Source: JAWKWH01 sp040830725
GTDB lineage: Bacteria; Pseudomonadota; Alphaproteobacteria; Rhizobiales; Rhizobiaceae
Reading direction: 5' to 3'
NCBI GenBank assembly: GCA_040830725.1
Contig: JBFOMG010000038.1
Location: forward strand, 62,001-126,000
Length of the DNA: 64,000 bases
Shown here: positions 44,419 to 53,587 of the stretch, piece by piece
Layout: every line of letters starts with the position of its first letter
How positions within the stretch are numbered: the first letter of the stretch is position 1
Notes under the pieces: generated by a model
What the model saw: only the letters and a program-made list of their open reading frames with translations
Told to the model about the DNA's origin: nothing
Database searches by the model: none
Program-made: the position numbers and the translations under genes

Positions 44419-46755
44419 TCATTGCAGTGTGTCCACGTCGTTTTGGGTTACGGTGTAAGTTGCGGTGAATGTCACGATGTCTCCGGGCGCCAGCGTGTCC
44501 CACGTTCCATCGGCGCCGCCATCGGTTGAATCGCCAAGTGGCAGACTGTCGGTCGTCAGCGTCTCCCCGCCCGGAACCGGCGCCGGCCCGGATCCGCCAT
44601 GCGCATCCGACATCGAAATCGCAGTGATGGTCTGATTGCCTGTGTTCTCGACTTCGTAGGTGTAGGTAATCACCTGTCCGGCCACGACGTCGGTGGTGTC
44701 ATCAGCGGTCTTGGTGACGGTGAGGTCAGGATTGGCCGTGATCGTCGTCGTCGCGCTGTCGTTGCGGCTGGTCGCACCCATTTCGGTGGTGGTAACCACG
44801 ACGCTGTTGACGAGGTCGTTGGCATTGTCCATCTGCGCCTGGGTAACAACGTGGCTGCCCGTATAGGTCCAAACTTCACCGGCATCGATCGTGCCGATGG
44901 TTCCTCCGTCCCCACTCGGACCGGTCAGCGGGATAGCTGTGGGGGTACCGTCCTGAACAAGCGTATCGACCGGGGTGACCCCGGTCATGCCGGTATCGCC
45001 GGTATTGGTAACGGTGATCGTGTAATTCAGCGTTGTCGGCAAAGTGGTCACATTGCCGATATCGACCACTTTTGAAACCGTGAAATCATAGTCGGCTTCA
45101 CCGTTGATGGTGATCGACAGCGTGGCGACGGAATCCGTTGCCGATCCGTCATTGTTCGAAAGCCCCTCGGCGTCCTGAACGATGTAGGTAAAGGTCTCGA
45201 TCGTCGATTGGCCAAGCCCGAGCGACTCATACCCGCCGTTTGGATCGAAGGTGTAGGAACCGTCCTGCTGGACCGTCAGAATGCCGCCGCTGGCGGTGTT
45301 GATGACCAGACCGCCCACCGGCACCGGGTTTCCATCGACCGAAAGGACCGTCAGCGCCGAATTGGCATCCTGGTTGTCACTGTCGATGCCGGAACCATCA
45401 TCGTCCGATATCATGTTGCCGCCGACGGATGTGCTTTCATTGGTGGTGTTGGAATTATCGGTGGCGTCCGGCGGCGTGTTGAACGTGATATCGTCGACAA
45501 CAATAATCTGGTAAGCCGGATCGGAGCCGCTGGCGCCGGCCGCGATATGCTGAATGGTGATTGATGAAACCGGGCCTGCAAAAGTCGGTGTCAGCAGACA
45601 ATTTGGCACATTACCGGCACCAGAGCTGCAATAAGCGCCTATCGCCTGTCCAAATCCTGTTCCCGCATTGTAGGTGACATTGGATCCGGTGGTCGCGGTA
45701 GGAAACGCGCCGGTATTGGATCCAAATTGAACTGCGTCGCGGAATGCCAGTGCCGGTCCACCATCCACGTCGATGACTGGAAAAGTCAGGTTGTAGACTG
45801 GTTCTGAGAAAGCAATCGTCGTCGTATTCGTGATAGATCCGTTATCAGTCGTTGCGTCAAATTCCGAGGAAATCAGACCGGTATAGCCATCATAATTGTA
45901 GGTTGGAAATAGATCGTGGAACTCTGAGGTTCGGGTACCAGTCTGAGTTCCCGATGTCGTTACGGTCACGTTATCGACGGTAACTACATCCGTACCACCA
46001 GTCAGGAAATCGGTGTAAGGCCGCGTGTCCCAGACCAGGGTCGTATTGGCCAGGATATACGGCCACGAATGCCGGGATTCCGATGAGACCAGCACATCGC
46101 TTTCGATTTCACCGGATTGGACCTCAAGCCTCCAATCGCCGCCGGCAGCAAGGTGACCGGTCGTGTTGTCGGACGCGGCGATGTCCGCTCCTGTCAATGC
46201 AGCAAGTTTCTCTACCAGCTGCGGACCGTGTGGTCCTCCGCCGACATCACAGCCGTAAAGCAGAATATCCGCGTCAGGCGTCAGCCGACGGGACAACTGC
46301 GCCAGCGCCGCACCGGTGTCAGATCGCAAACTTCGCGCGGTATACTTGGCACTACCGAGCTGCAGGCTGCCGCGTTCGCCATGCGAGATGACATGGATCT
46401 CACTGATATTGTCGTATCTGGCGGCAAACCGGTTGATCTGTTCAAAACCGTCTTCATCAGCAGCCAGATGATGAATGATGGCGCCTTGGGATATGCCCTC
46501 CGTCAGACGGGCCGAACCGCGTACGGCACTGTCGACAAAAACAATCACCGCACGTCCCTCCCGGACAGTACTGAACTGACCAATTCCCGAGGCGATAGCC
46601 AGGGACAGGATAACTGTGAATAGGACAGCAAATACGGAGAGATTTGGCGTAAAACGACCTCGCTCGCGCAACACCGTTTTGCCGTGCGCAAGTATCCGTT
46701 CCGGGTTGACTGCACGGTCACCCGGTCGAGAATTCGATATCCGCCCCGCTGCCAA
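44419..46755 (-). CDS. Exported DUF4347-DUF11 surface protein
   Basis: A 778-residue protein. An N-terminal membrane anchor (SVFAVLFTVILSLAIASGI, residues 40-58) precedes a DUF4347 domain (about 70-245) with the pair H125 (VISHGERGSLQLG) and C169 (LLYGCDVGGG), which resembles the His-Cys dyad of caspase-fold proteases. A cadherin/VCBS-like region follows, then two DUF11 repeats, the last ending in TVTQNDVDTLQ. TTG start at 46755 behind AGGAGGTA. The last module is a near-duplicate of the module ending the next gene upstream (46916). Stop TGA overlaps an ATG. Function unproven; a surface or processing role is inferred. Confidence 0.8.
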   Translation of the reverse strand: MAAGRISNSRPGDRAVNPERILAHGKTVLRERGRFTPNLSVFAVLFTVILSLAIASGIGQFSTVREGRAVIVFVDSAVRGSARLTEGISQGAIIHHLAADEDGFEQINRFAARYDNISEIHVISHGERGSLQLGSAKYTARSLRSDTGAALAQLSRRLTPDADILLYGCDVGGGPHGPQLVEKLAALTGADIAASDNTTGHLAAGGDWRLEVQSGEIESDVLVSSESRHSWPYILANTTLVWDTRPYTDFLTGGTDVVTVDNVTVTTSGTQTGTRTSEFHDLFPTYNYDGYTGLISSEFDATTDNGSITNTTTIAFSEPVYNLTFPVIDVDGGPALAFRDAVQFGSNTGAFPTATTGSNVTYNAGTGFGQAIGAYCSSGAGNVPNCLLTPTFAGPVSSITIQHIAAGASGSDPAYQIIVVDDITFNTPPDATDNSNTTNESTSVGGNMISDDDGSGIDSDNQDANSALTVLSVDGNPVPVGGLVINTASGGILTVQQDGSYTFDPNGGYESLGLGQSTIETFTYIVQDAEGLSNNDGSATDSVATLSITINGEADYDFTVSKVVDIGNVTTLPTTLNYTITVTNTGDTGMTGVTPVDTLVQDGTPTAIPLTGPSGDGGTIGTIDAGEVWTYTGSHVVTQAQMDNANDLVNSVVVTTTEMGATSRNDSATTTITANPDLTVTKTADDTTDVVAGQVITYTYEVENTGNQTITAISMSDAHGGSGPAPVPGGETLTTDSLPLGDSTDGGADGTWDTLAPGDIVTFTATYTVTQNDVDTLQ
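44422..44735 (-). repeat. DUF11 C-terminal module, copy A (paralogous repeat)
   Basis: Codes for the last DUF11 repeat of the DUF4347 protein. The DNA is closely similar over about 310 bases to 46919-47232. Differences are mostly at third codon positions, as expected for duplicated or converted coding modules under selection. Confidence 0.75.
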
Positions 46756-46915
46756 TACCTCCTTTTAGTATCCGTCTGCTGACAGGTTGTGACAGCAACG
46801 GAAATCACTTTACGTAGATTAGATAAATGCGCCAATGCTAAAGCATTGGATTTCCAAAGATTAGCTAACAGCCATCTGCGCCCCACTTCACACAGCAATG
46901 TATGATTTGCCTGCC

Positions 46916-48817
46916 TCATTGCAGTGTGTCCACGTCATTTTGGGTTACGGTGTAGGTTGCGGTGAAAGTCACGATGTCGCCGGGCGCCAGAGTGTCCCAT
47001 GTGCCGTCGATCCCGCCGTCCGTTGAATCGCCCAGAGGAGCCACATCGGTGGTCAGCGTTTCGATTCCCGGAACCGGCACCGGCCCGGAACCACCGTGAG
47101 CATCGGAGGCCGAGATATTCGTGATTGTCTGGTTGCCGGTATTTTCCACCGCGTAGGTGTAGGTAATCACCTGCCCAACGATGACATCCGTTGTGTCATC
47201 GGCCGTTTTGGTGACGGTCAGCTCCGGATTGATGTTGAGTGTGACCGCCGCGCTGTCGTTTTCGTTGATTGCACCAGATCCCCCCGCACCGGTGCCAGTG
47301 ACGGTCGCCGTGTTGTCGATATCGCCGTCACCGCCACCATTGTTGTCAAAATCAGCGACAACCGTTGTGTAGGTTCCAGTACAGGTTGCCACGGCGGCAG
47401 GCGCCATATCGTTCGGATTGGCGCCGGTACCCGGAACGCAGGAAATCCCAGCAAGCAAAGGGTCTGCGACCAGCAGGCCTGATATCGTCGTTGCGCCGGT
47501 GTTCGTCAGCGTAATCGTGTAGGTGATCACGTCGCCGACATTGCTGACACTGGCGACGTCCGGAACTTTGGCGATTGTCATTGCCGCAGTCGCGGTAATG
47601 GTGGTCGTCGCAGAATCGCTGCGGCTGGTCGCGCCCATCTCGGTGGTCGTGACGACGACGCCATTCACCAGGTCGTTGCCGTTATCGATCTGCGCCTGGG
47701 TGACCACATGACTGCCGGTGTAGGTCCAAACCTCGCCTACATCGATCGTGCCGATGGTTCCCCCATCGCCACTCGGGCCGGTAAGCGGAATTGCCGTAGG
47801 CGTTCCATCCTGGACAAGCGTGTCAACGGGATTGACGCCAGTCATTCCCGTATCCCCGGTATTGGTAACGGTGATCGTGTAATTGAGTGTTGCCGGCAGG
47901 CCGGTGACGTTTGCGGAATCGACAACCTTGGACACCGTAAAATCGTAATCCGGCACCGGTGTCACGGTGATCGGGATGACATCCGTATCGTTGATCGCGC
48001 CGGCAGTTGCTGTGAACGTAAGCGTAGACGCGCCATTGAAATCCGGCGTGGGAATGTAAGTAAGCGTGTTCATGGCCGCATTCACCGCGGCCGGCGTTCC
48101 GTTAAACGTCACTGTGGGAGAATTGTCGGCCCCGGCGGTAATGGTAATGCCGGCCGTCGTTGCCAGCTGAATGTCACCGTTGGTCACCGTCAGGGTCACG
48201 ACGGTGTTGGTAGTGCCCATATTAGTCGGGACCGCCGTGGTCAGCGCCAGATTGACATCTTCAGGTGTTACTTGTGCGCTGGGAGACTGCGTCAATTCCT
48301 GAAAGGCGACATTGTCGTAGGTGGCTATTCCAGGACCGAAAATACTGTCCCGCGAGAATACACCGAACTGGATTGTGTGCGCTGCCACCGGAAGCAGCGT
48401 GAAATAGGTAATCGGCCCCGCGCCCGAGTTCGAATTGTCGATTCCGCTTCCCGGCGCCACCAATGTACCGGCGAGCGACAGGCTGAATTGCGTCCCATTC
48501 AGGCGAAATTCCGGGCGGTCCCAATTGCCGACATCGGTTGATGTGTAACTGACCAACGTGAAATCAAGCGCGCCGGCTTCCGTCAGGTTTATGACCTGTG
48601 ATGCGCCCGTGTAGGTGTTGGTTCCGCCATTATCGTCACCAACGACGCGAGCAGTATTGGGATAAGTTATTGCCCCGTTGGGGCTGATGATGTTTGTCCA
48701 GCCGGTACCGCCAGCGCTGAAGTCGCCGTTTGTCACCTGCGCGTACAGACTGGTGGAGAATGCCACAACAAGCATTGCTGCGGCCACCAGCCGGTACAAA
48801 GCAAATGACAAATTCAT
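46916..48817 (-). CDS. Exported DUF11 repeat protein with N-terminal carbohydrate-type domain
   Basis: A 633-residue protein. Signal peptide ALYRLVAAAMLVVAFSTSLYA. Residues about 27-175 are a jelly-roll-like, DUF642-style domain beginning NGDFSAGGTGW. Then a cadherin-like unit (TFNGTPAAVNAAMNTLTYIPTPDFNGASTLTFT) and three DUF11 repeats. The last stops at TVTQNDVDTLQ, as in the two other cluster proteins. Most upstream gene of the minus-strand cluster. A hairpin GAGGAAAA/TTTTCCTC sits 23 bases before the ATG. Probably the outermost unit, if the chain model holds. Confidence 0.8.
   Translation of the reverse strand: MNLSFALYRLVAAAMLVVAFSTSLYAQVTNGDFSAGGTGWTNIISPNGAITYPNTARVVGDDNGGTNTYTGASQVINLTEAGALDFTLVSYTSTDVGNWDRPEFRLNGTQFSLSLAGTLVAPGSGIDNSNSGAGPITYFTLLPVAAHTIQFGVFSRDSIFGPGIATYDNVAFQELTQSPSAQVTPEDVNLALTTAVPTNMGTTNTVVTLTVTNGDIQLATTAGITITAGADNSPTVTFNGTPAAVNAAMNTLTYIPTPDFNGASTLTFTATAGAINDTDVIPITVTPVPDYDFTVSKVVDSANVTGLPATLNYTITVTNTGDTGMTGVNPVDTLVQDGTPTAIPLTGPSGDGGTIGTIDVGEVWTYTGSHVVTQAQIDNGNDLVNGVVVTTTEMGATSRSDSATTTITATAAMTIAKVPDVASVSNVGDVITYTITLTNTGATTISGLLVADPLLAGISCVPGTGANPNDMAPAAVATCTGTYTTVVADFDNNGGGDGDIDNTATVTGTGAGGSGAINENDSAAVTLNINPELTVTKTADDTTDVIVGQVITYTYAVENTGNQTITNISASDAHGGSGPVPVPGIETLTTDVAPLGDSTDGGIDGTWDTLAPGDIVTFTATYTVTQNDVDTLQ
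46919..47232 (-). repeat. DUF11 C-terminal module, copy B (paralogous repeat)
   Basis: The counterpart of 44422-44735, coding for the last DUF11 repeat of the 633-residue protein. Both copies end with CTGCAATGA. A further paralogous stretch links 44738-45080 with 47598-47955 (the TVSKVVD module). Confidence 0.75.
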
Positions 48818-49224
48818 GCCACTAGCCTGTTGTATTTATGAGGAAAATCATTTTCCTCCGCTTTCCGCGATCCTGAACCTCAAGGTCTGACCGGAGCGTG
48901 GAAACCGCAAAAAACTGGAAAGTGGAAACTGCTAGCCGCTACACTGATTGGCGGCCTCAGCTACACCATTCGGCGTCGGATCCACCCAACCCAACAAGCT
49001 CCAATTCTGCGCCCCGCTTGTCAGTCCTCCTGTTCCTGACCGCAACAGCCGATCATCCGGCTACATTCATCTTCAGCGAATCCATCCCAGCACCCGACAC
49101 GGATTTCACCGCGTTGAAGCCGTAAACACCCACAAACTCAGACAAAATTACTGATTCGCTCGAGCACAGTTCTGAATCAGAAAACACCGGTTGTCACGGG
49201 TGCAGAGCAAAGTTGTTTGCGTGA
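48818..49224. other. Intergenic region upstream of the DUF11 cluster
   Basis: About 400 bases. GAGGAAAATCATTTTCCTC at 48840-48858 is a perfect 8-bp hairpin 23 bases before the first DUF11 gene's ATG; it could be a 5'-UTR control element. I see no supported gene in the rest, which must hold the cluster's promoter on the minus strand and the end of the glycerate kinase gene's flank. Confidence 0.45.
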
Positions 49225-50484
49225 TTACCGGATCAGGATCGCGCGCAGATCGTTGACATTGGTTCCGGTCGGTCCGGGTGCAAAAATATCACCGATCGCA
49301 TCGAATGCGGTCCAGGCGTCGTTGTTGTTGAGAAAAACGGCCGGGTCCAAACCCTTGTCCCGCATTCTGCCGGCCGATCCTGCATCGGCAAATGCGCCGG
49401 CATTGTCTTCCGAACCATCAATTCCGTCGGTGTCGGCCGACAATGCGTGGATCCCTTCAACACCATCAATGTCCATCGCCAGCGAAAGCAGGAACTCTGT
49501 GTTGCGGCCTCCTTTACCGTCGCCGCGTACCGTGACCGTGGTTTCCCCTCCCGACAATAATACGACCGGCTTTGCAAACGGCCGTCCCCGGTTGGCTATC
49601 TCCCGCGCGATGGCAGCATGTACCTTTGCCGCCTCGCGCGATTCACCCTCAATCGTATCGGACAGGATGATCGCTTCGATGCCCTGACTGCGCGCCTCGG
49701 TCTGCGCCGCCTCCAGGGAAACTGCAGCAGAAGCTATAACGTGGTGCTCATGGTTCGCAAACACCGGGTCAATCGGTTGCGGTGCCGCTGAAGCGGCGGA
49801 CGAAATATGCGCCAGAACATTTTCCGGAACTTCAATCCCAAAGCGACGAATGGCGGCAAGGGCATCATCACGATCCCCTTCGCCCGCAACAGTGGGACCC
49901 GAAGCCACCTGGGCGGGATCGTCACCGGGAATATCCGAGACGATCAGGCTCAATACCCTTGCCGGATGCGCGGCAGCGGCAAGCCGCCCGCCCTTGATAC
50001 GCGAAACATGTTTGCGGATCGTATTCATTGCCGAGATGGGCGCACCTGATGCGAGCAGCGTCCTGTTCAGCCCGATTTCGTCCTCAAGCGTCAGCCGGCC
50101 CGCAGGTGCGGGAAGCAGTGCCGAACCGCCACCCGAAATGAGCGCAATAACGAGATCATCGGAAGTGAGGCCGGATACGGCATCAAGCAGCCGCTGGGAG
50201 GCAAGAAGACCAGCTTGGTCTGGTACCGGGTGGGACGCTTCGATGATCTCGATTTGCTCGCAATCCACGCCAAAGCCGTAGCGCGTGACGACAACACCAT
50301 CCAGCGGTCCGCCCCAACAGTTTTCAAGCGCACGAGCCATCTGCGCCGAGCCCTTGCCCGCTCCGATAACAACCGTCCGGCCCGCGGGAGGATCTGGCAG
50401 GAATTTCGGGATCGATAGTTCCGGGTTCGCCGCCGCAACAGCCGCGTCAAACAGCGAAACCAGAAAGTCGCGTGGATCGTTCAT
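49225..50484 (-). CDS. Glycerate 2-kinase (GckA/TtuD, MOFRL family)
   Basis: A 419-residue kinase of the DUF4147/MOFRL glycerate-kinase type. Motifs: VVIGAGKGSAQMARALE at the N-terminus, ISGGGSALLPAPAGRLTLEDE, NTIRKHVSRIKGGRLA, SDIPGDDPAQVASGPT, and the MOFRL-type end HALSADTDGIDGSEDNAGAF. It phosphorylates D-glycerate at position 2, used in tartrate, glyoxylate or serine-cycle metabolism. The ATG is at 50484. Located between the DUF11 cluster and a sugar transporter; no tight operon with either. Confidence 0.92.
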   Translation of the reverse strand: MNDPRDFLVSLFDAAVAAANPELSIPKFLPDPPAGRTVVIGAGKGSAQMARALENCWGGPLDGVVVTRYGFGVDCEQIEIIEASHPVPDQAGLLASQRLLDAVSGLTSDDLVIALISGGGSALLPAPAGRLTLEDEIGLNRTLLASGAPISAMNTIRKHVSRIKGGRLAAAAHPARVLSLIVSDIPGDDPAQVASGPTVAGEGDRDDALAAIRRFGIEVPENVLAHISSAASAAPQPIDPVFANHEHHVIASAAVSLEAAQTEARSQGIEAIILSDTIEGESREAAKVHAAIAREIANRGRPFAKPVVLLSGGETTVTVRGDGKGGRNTEFLLSLAMDIDGVEGIHALSADTDGIDGSEDNAGAFADAGSAGRMRDKGLDPAVFLNNNDAWTAFDAIGDIFAPGPTGTNVNDLRAILIR

Positions 50485-50575
50485 CTGCGTCTCCGCGTTG
50501 AGGCCGAAACGGACTTAATACACTAAAGCGCGTGTACTTCCGCTTCGACGCACGCAGATGGCAGCCGGGAGTTTC

Positions 50576-51691
50576 CTAGGCAAGACGATTTTCTGTCGCG
50601 GGATCAAAGAATACCGCCTTGGACAGATTGAAAGTCAGCTTGGTTTCCGTGCCCGCAGCAATCGCTGCATCGGCCCTCAATCGTGCGATGATTTCCTTGC
50701 CTCCCAGCCGGGTGACAGCAAATGTGTCCGAACCGGCAGGCTCAACCACCTCTATCAGGCATTTCGCATCGACCAGTGTTCCCGACGTTTTGTCGGCGCC
50801 GTCCGGGTCCGTCACGGCCTCCGGCCGGATGCCGAAGACAACCTGCTTGCCGATATGCTCCTTCAAACCCTTGTGCTCCGCACCGAGTTTCAGTTCGACG
50901 GGTTTGCCGGTTTCGCGTTCCAGCACGACCTTGACGGCACGAGACGATCCCTCAATGCGGGCAGGTATCAGGTTCATGGACGGCGATCCCATGAAATCAG
51001 CAACAAACATGTTGTTGGGATCGTTGTAGATTTCAGCTGGCGTTCCGAACTGCTGCAGATGACCGTCCTTCAGAACGGCAATCTTGGACGCCAGTGTCAT
51101 TGCCTCGATCTGGTCATGGGTCACATAGACGATCGTCGTTCCCATGCGCTGATGCAGGCGCTTGATTTCGGTGCGCATGTCGACGCGCAGCTTCGCATCC
51201 AGGTTTGAGAGCGGCTCATCAAACAGGAACACTTGTGGATTGCGAACCAAGGCACGCCCCATCGCGACACGCTGGCGTTGGCCGCCCGAGAGCTGGCTGG
51301 GTTTCCTGTCGAGCAGGTGACCGATCTGCAGCATGTCGGCAACGGACGAAATCGCCTTGTCCCGTTCGGCTTGGGGAATGCCGCGAATTTCCATGCCGAA
51401 TGCAATGTTCTTGGCGACAGTCATGTTCGGATAAAGCGCATAGGACTGGAACACCATGGCGATGTCGCGTTTGGACGGGTGCAGCCCCTCAACCGACTTT
51501 TCGTTGATGCGAATTTCGCCACTGGTGATCGATTCAAGGCCGGCAATCGTGTTGAGCAGGGTCGACTTGCCGCAGCCGGAAGGGCCAACCAGCACAAGAA
51601 ACCCACCCTCTTCGATTTCCAGATTGATGCCTTTCAACACATCGACCGGACCGAACGACTTTTTCAGGTCTTTGATTTCGAGAAATGCCAT
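50576..51691 (-). CDS. Sugar ABC transporter ATPase (UgpC/MsmK type)
   Basis: A 371-residue ABC ATPase. Walker A GPSGCGKS, signature LSGGQRQRVAMGRA, Walker B VFLFDEPLSNLDAKLR and the H-loop YVTHDQIEAMTLA are all intact. The C-terminal regulatory OB-fold (MNLIPARIEG to the end) is typical of the carbohydrate (MalK/UgpC) group. Last gene of a binding protein-permease-permease-ATPase operon (the genes are 4 bp to 100 bp apart). Confidence 0.93.
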   Translation of the reverse strand: MAFLEIKDLKKSFGPVDVLKGINLEIEEGGFLVLVGPSGCGKSTLLNTIAGLESITSGEIRINEKSVEGLHPSKRDIAMVFQSYALYPNMTVAKNIAFGMEIRGIPQAERDKAISSVADMLQIGHLLDRKPSQLSGGQRQRVAMGRALVRNPQVFLFDEPLSNLDAKLRVDMRTEIKRLHQRMGTTIVYVTHDQIEAMTLASKIAVLKDGHLQQFGTPAEIYNDPNNMFVADFMGSPSMNLIPARIEGSSRAVKVVLERETGKPVELKLGAEHKGLKEHIGKQVVFGIRPEAVTDPDGADKTSGTLVDAKCLIEVVEPAGSDTFAVTRLGGKEIIARLRADAAIAAGTETKLTFNLSKAVFFDPATENRLA

Positions 51692-51695
51692 TGTC

Positions 51696-52577
51696 TTAAC
51701 CCTTGACCGCGCCGGCCATCAGCCCGCGCACGAAATAGCGGCCGGAGACCACATAGACGATAAGTGTCGGAAGCGCTGCCAGGATCGCCCCGGCAAAGTG
51801 CACATTGTATTCCTTCACGCCCGTCGAAGAACTGACGAGATTGTTGAGCGCTACCGTCATGGGAACGGAATCCACATCGGCAAACGAAGCGCCAAACAGA
51901 AAATCATTCCAGATATTGGTGAACTGCCAGATGACAGTAACCACGATAATCGGGCCCGACGACGGCAACAGGATGCGGAAGAATATCTGGAAAAAACTCG
52001 CACCGTCGATTTGCGCCGCCCGCACCAACTCGGTCGGAAATGCCGCATAGAAATTACGGAAGAACAGCGTGGTGAAGCCAAGTCCGTAGACGACATGCAC
52101 CAGCACCAGACCGCTTGTCGTTCCGGCCAGTCCGAAGATGCCGAGAATTCGGGCCATCGGGATCAACACGATCTGGAACGGAATGAAGCAGGCCAGCAGC
52201 ATCAGCCCGAAGACAAGGCCGGCGCCGCGAAAAGTCCATTTGGTCAGCACGTAGCCGTTGAGCGCTCCCAGTATCGTCGAGATCGTCACTGCCGGAACAA
52301 CCATCAGGATTGAATTCATGAAGTAAGGCTTCAAACCGGTCGGCTGGACCCCGATCTGCGCTGTTGACCACGCGGTGAGCCAAGGTTCGATGGTCAGTGC
52401 GCTGGGTAGCGAAAGCATGTCCCCCTGGCGGATTTCGTCCAGCGGCTTCAGTGAATTGACCAGCATCACATAGAGCGGCAACAGATAGTAGATCGCAAAC
52501 ACGATCAGCGCTGCATAGATTACTGCGCGGGTCACGCGCCCTGTTGTTGCGGCATTGTCGGCGGAAGCATGGCTCAT
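51696..52577 (-). CDS. Sugar ABC transporter permease (MalG type)
   Basis: A 293-residue inner-membrane permease with six hydrophobic segments and the EAA-loop sequence EAAQIDGASFFQIFFRILLP-type (LVRAAQIDGASFFQIFFRILLP) that contacts the ATPase. MalG class of CUT1 transporters. It overlaps the first permease gene by 4 bp (52574-52577), so the two are coupled. Fits the GtsC position of a glucose-type transporter. Confidence 0.92.
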   Translation of the reverse strand: MSHASADNAATTGRVTRAVIYAALIVFAIYYLLPLYVMLVNSLKPLDEIRQGDMLSLPSALTIEPWLTAWSTAQIGVQPTGLKPYFMNSILMVVPAVTISTILGALNGYVLTKWTFRGAGLVFGLMLLACFIPFQIVLIPMARILGIFGLAGTTSGLVLVHVVYGLGFTTLFFRNFYAAFPTELVRAAQIDGASFFQIFFRILLPSSGPIIVVTVIWQFTNIWNDFLFGASFADVDSVPMTVALNNLVSSSTGVKEYNVHFAGAILAALPTLIVYVVSGRYFVRGLMAGAVKG

Positions 52578-53449
52578 GATTTCGGCCCTCCGCGCAGTTC
52601 GGAATAAAGATAGGGGATGATGATCGAGAAGATCATGATCAGCATGATGATCGCCGAAGAGGCGCCGATCCCCATGAGGTTCCGGGTGAACGTGTAGGAA
52701 TACATGAACGTGGCAGGCAGCTCCGTCGCCTGGCCCGGACCGCCGCCTGTCAACGCAATGACCAAATCGTAGGACTTGATGGCCAGATGCGCCAACACCA
52801 CGAAAGCTGAAAGGAACACCGGGCGCATCAGCGGAATGATGATGCGCCGGTAGATCGTCACCGTCGAGGCGCCGTCGATCTGCGCCGCCTTGATGATCTC
52901 GTTATCGACACCGCGCAATCCGGCGAGAAACATCGCCATGACAAATCCGGAAGATTGCCAGACCGCCGCGATAACGACAGTGTAGATGGCAAAATTCCTG
53001 TCCTTGATCCAGTCGAACGCGAAACTTTCCCAACCCCATTGATGCATGGTGTGCTCAAGGCCGATGCCAGGATCAAGGAACCATTTCCATGCAGTGCCTG
53101 TAACGATGAACGATAGCGCCATCGGATAAAGATAGATCGGTCTCAAAACGCCTTCTGCGCGAATTTTCTGGTCGAGCAGGATGGCGACCAGTAAACCGAG
53201 AACACTGCAGATGATGATGTAGAGCGAACCGAATATCGCCAGGTTGGTAAGCGACCTCCACCAATGCGGAAGCTTCCAAAGTCTGGAATAATTGTCGAGA
53301 CCAACCCACCCGTAGGACGGCAACATCTTCGAATCTGTCATCGACAGATAGCCGGTATAGGCAATGAAGCCATAGACGAAGAATATGATCAGCAGGAAAC
53401 TCGGACCAAGGACCAGCTTGGGCATCCACTCCTGTAGCCGTTCCCTCAT
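52574..53449 (-). CDS. Sugar ABC transporter permease (MalF type)
   Basis: A 291-residue permease with six membrane segments (first at VLGPSFLLIIFFVYGFIAYTG) and the EAA loop EIIKAAQIDGASTVTIYRRIIIPLM. The ATG at 53449 has GGGAGGGATTTG upstream; the frame start at 53479 is rejected. Second gene after the binding protein; a 9-bp hairpin lies between. Confidence 0.92.
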   Translation of the reverse strand: MRERLQEWMPKLVLGPSFLLIIFFVYGFIAYTGYLSMTDSKMLPSYGWVGLDNYSRLWKLPHWWRSLTNLAIFGSLYIIICSVLGLLVAILLDQKIRAEGVLRPIYLYPMALSFIVTGTAWKWFLDPGIGLEHTMHQWGWESFAFDWIKDRNFAIYTVVIAAVWQSSGFVMAMFLAGLRGVDNEIIKAAQIDGASTVTIYRRIIIPLMRPVFLSAFVVLAHLAIKSYDLVIALTGGGPGQATELPATFMYSYTFTRNLMGIGASSAIIMLIMIFSIIIPYLYSELRGGPKS

Positions 53450-53553
53450 CTCAAATCCCTCCCCGCGACGGCCGATCAACTATAGGCCGGGCGCTTCGTT
53501 ATCCAAAATAGTTCCGGATGGATCGAAACGGGTTATGAACCCGCGACCGGAAG

Positions 53554-53577
53554 TGGCGCCGGATCAAACCGGCGCCA
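53554..53577. other. Intercistronic hairpin between the sugar-binding protein and permease genes
   Basis: TGGCGCCGG / CCGGCGCCA, a perfect 9-bp stem with a 6-base loop, directly after the binding-protein stop. No U run, so probably a 3' stabiliser that raises binding-protein mRNA over permease mRNA. Confidence 0.6.
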
Positions 53578-53587
53578 AATCACCAAC

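Noticed and set aside
46545..46919. 124-residue frame starting at the ATGA of the DUF11 gene's stop
   Set aside because: It would overlap the DUF4347 gene in a different frame. No domain, and basic, aromatic composition typical of a shadow.
35090..48817. DUF11 repeats as a CRISPR or other DNA repeat array
   Set aside because: The repetition is in protein-coding modules of about 300 bases with third-position differences, not short identical DNA repeats with spacers.
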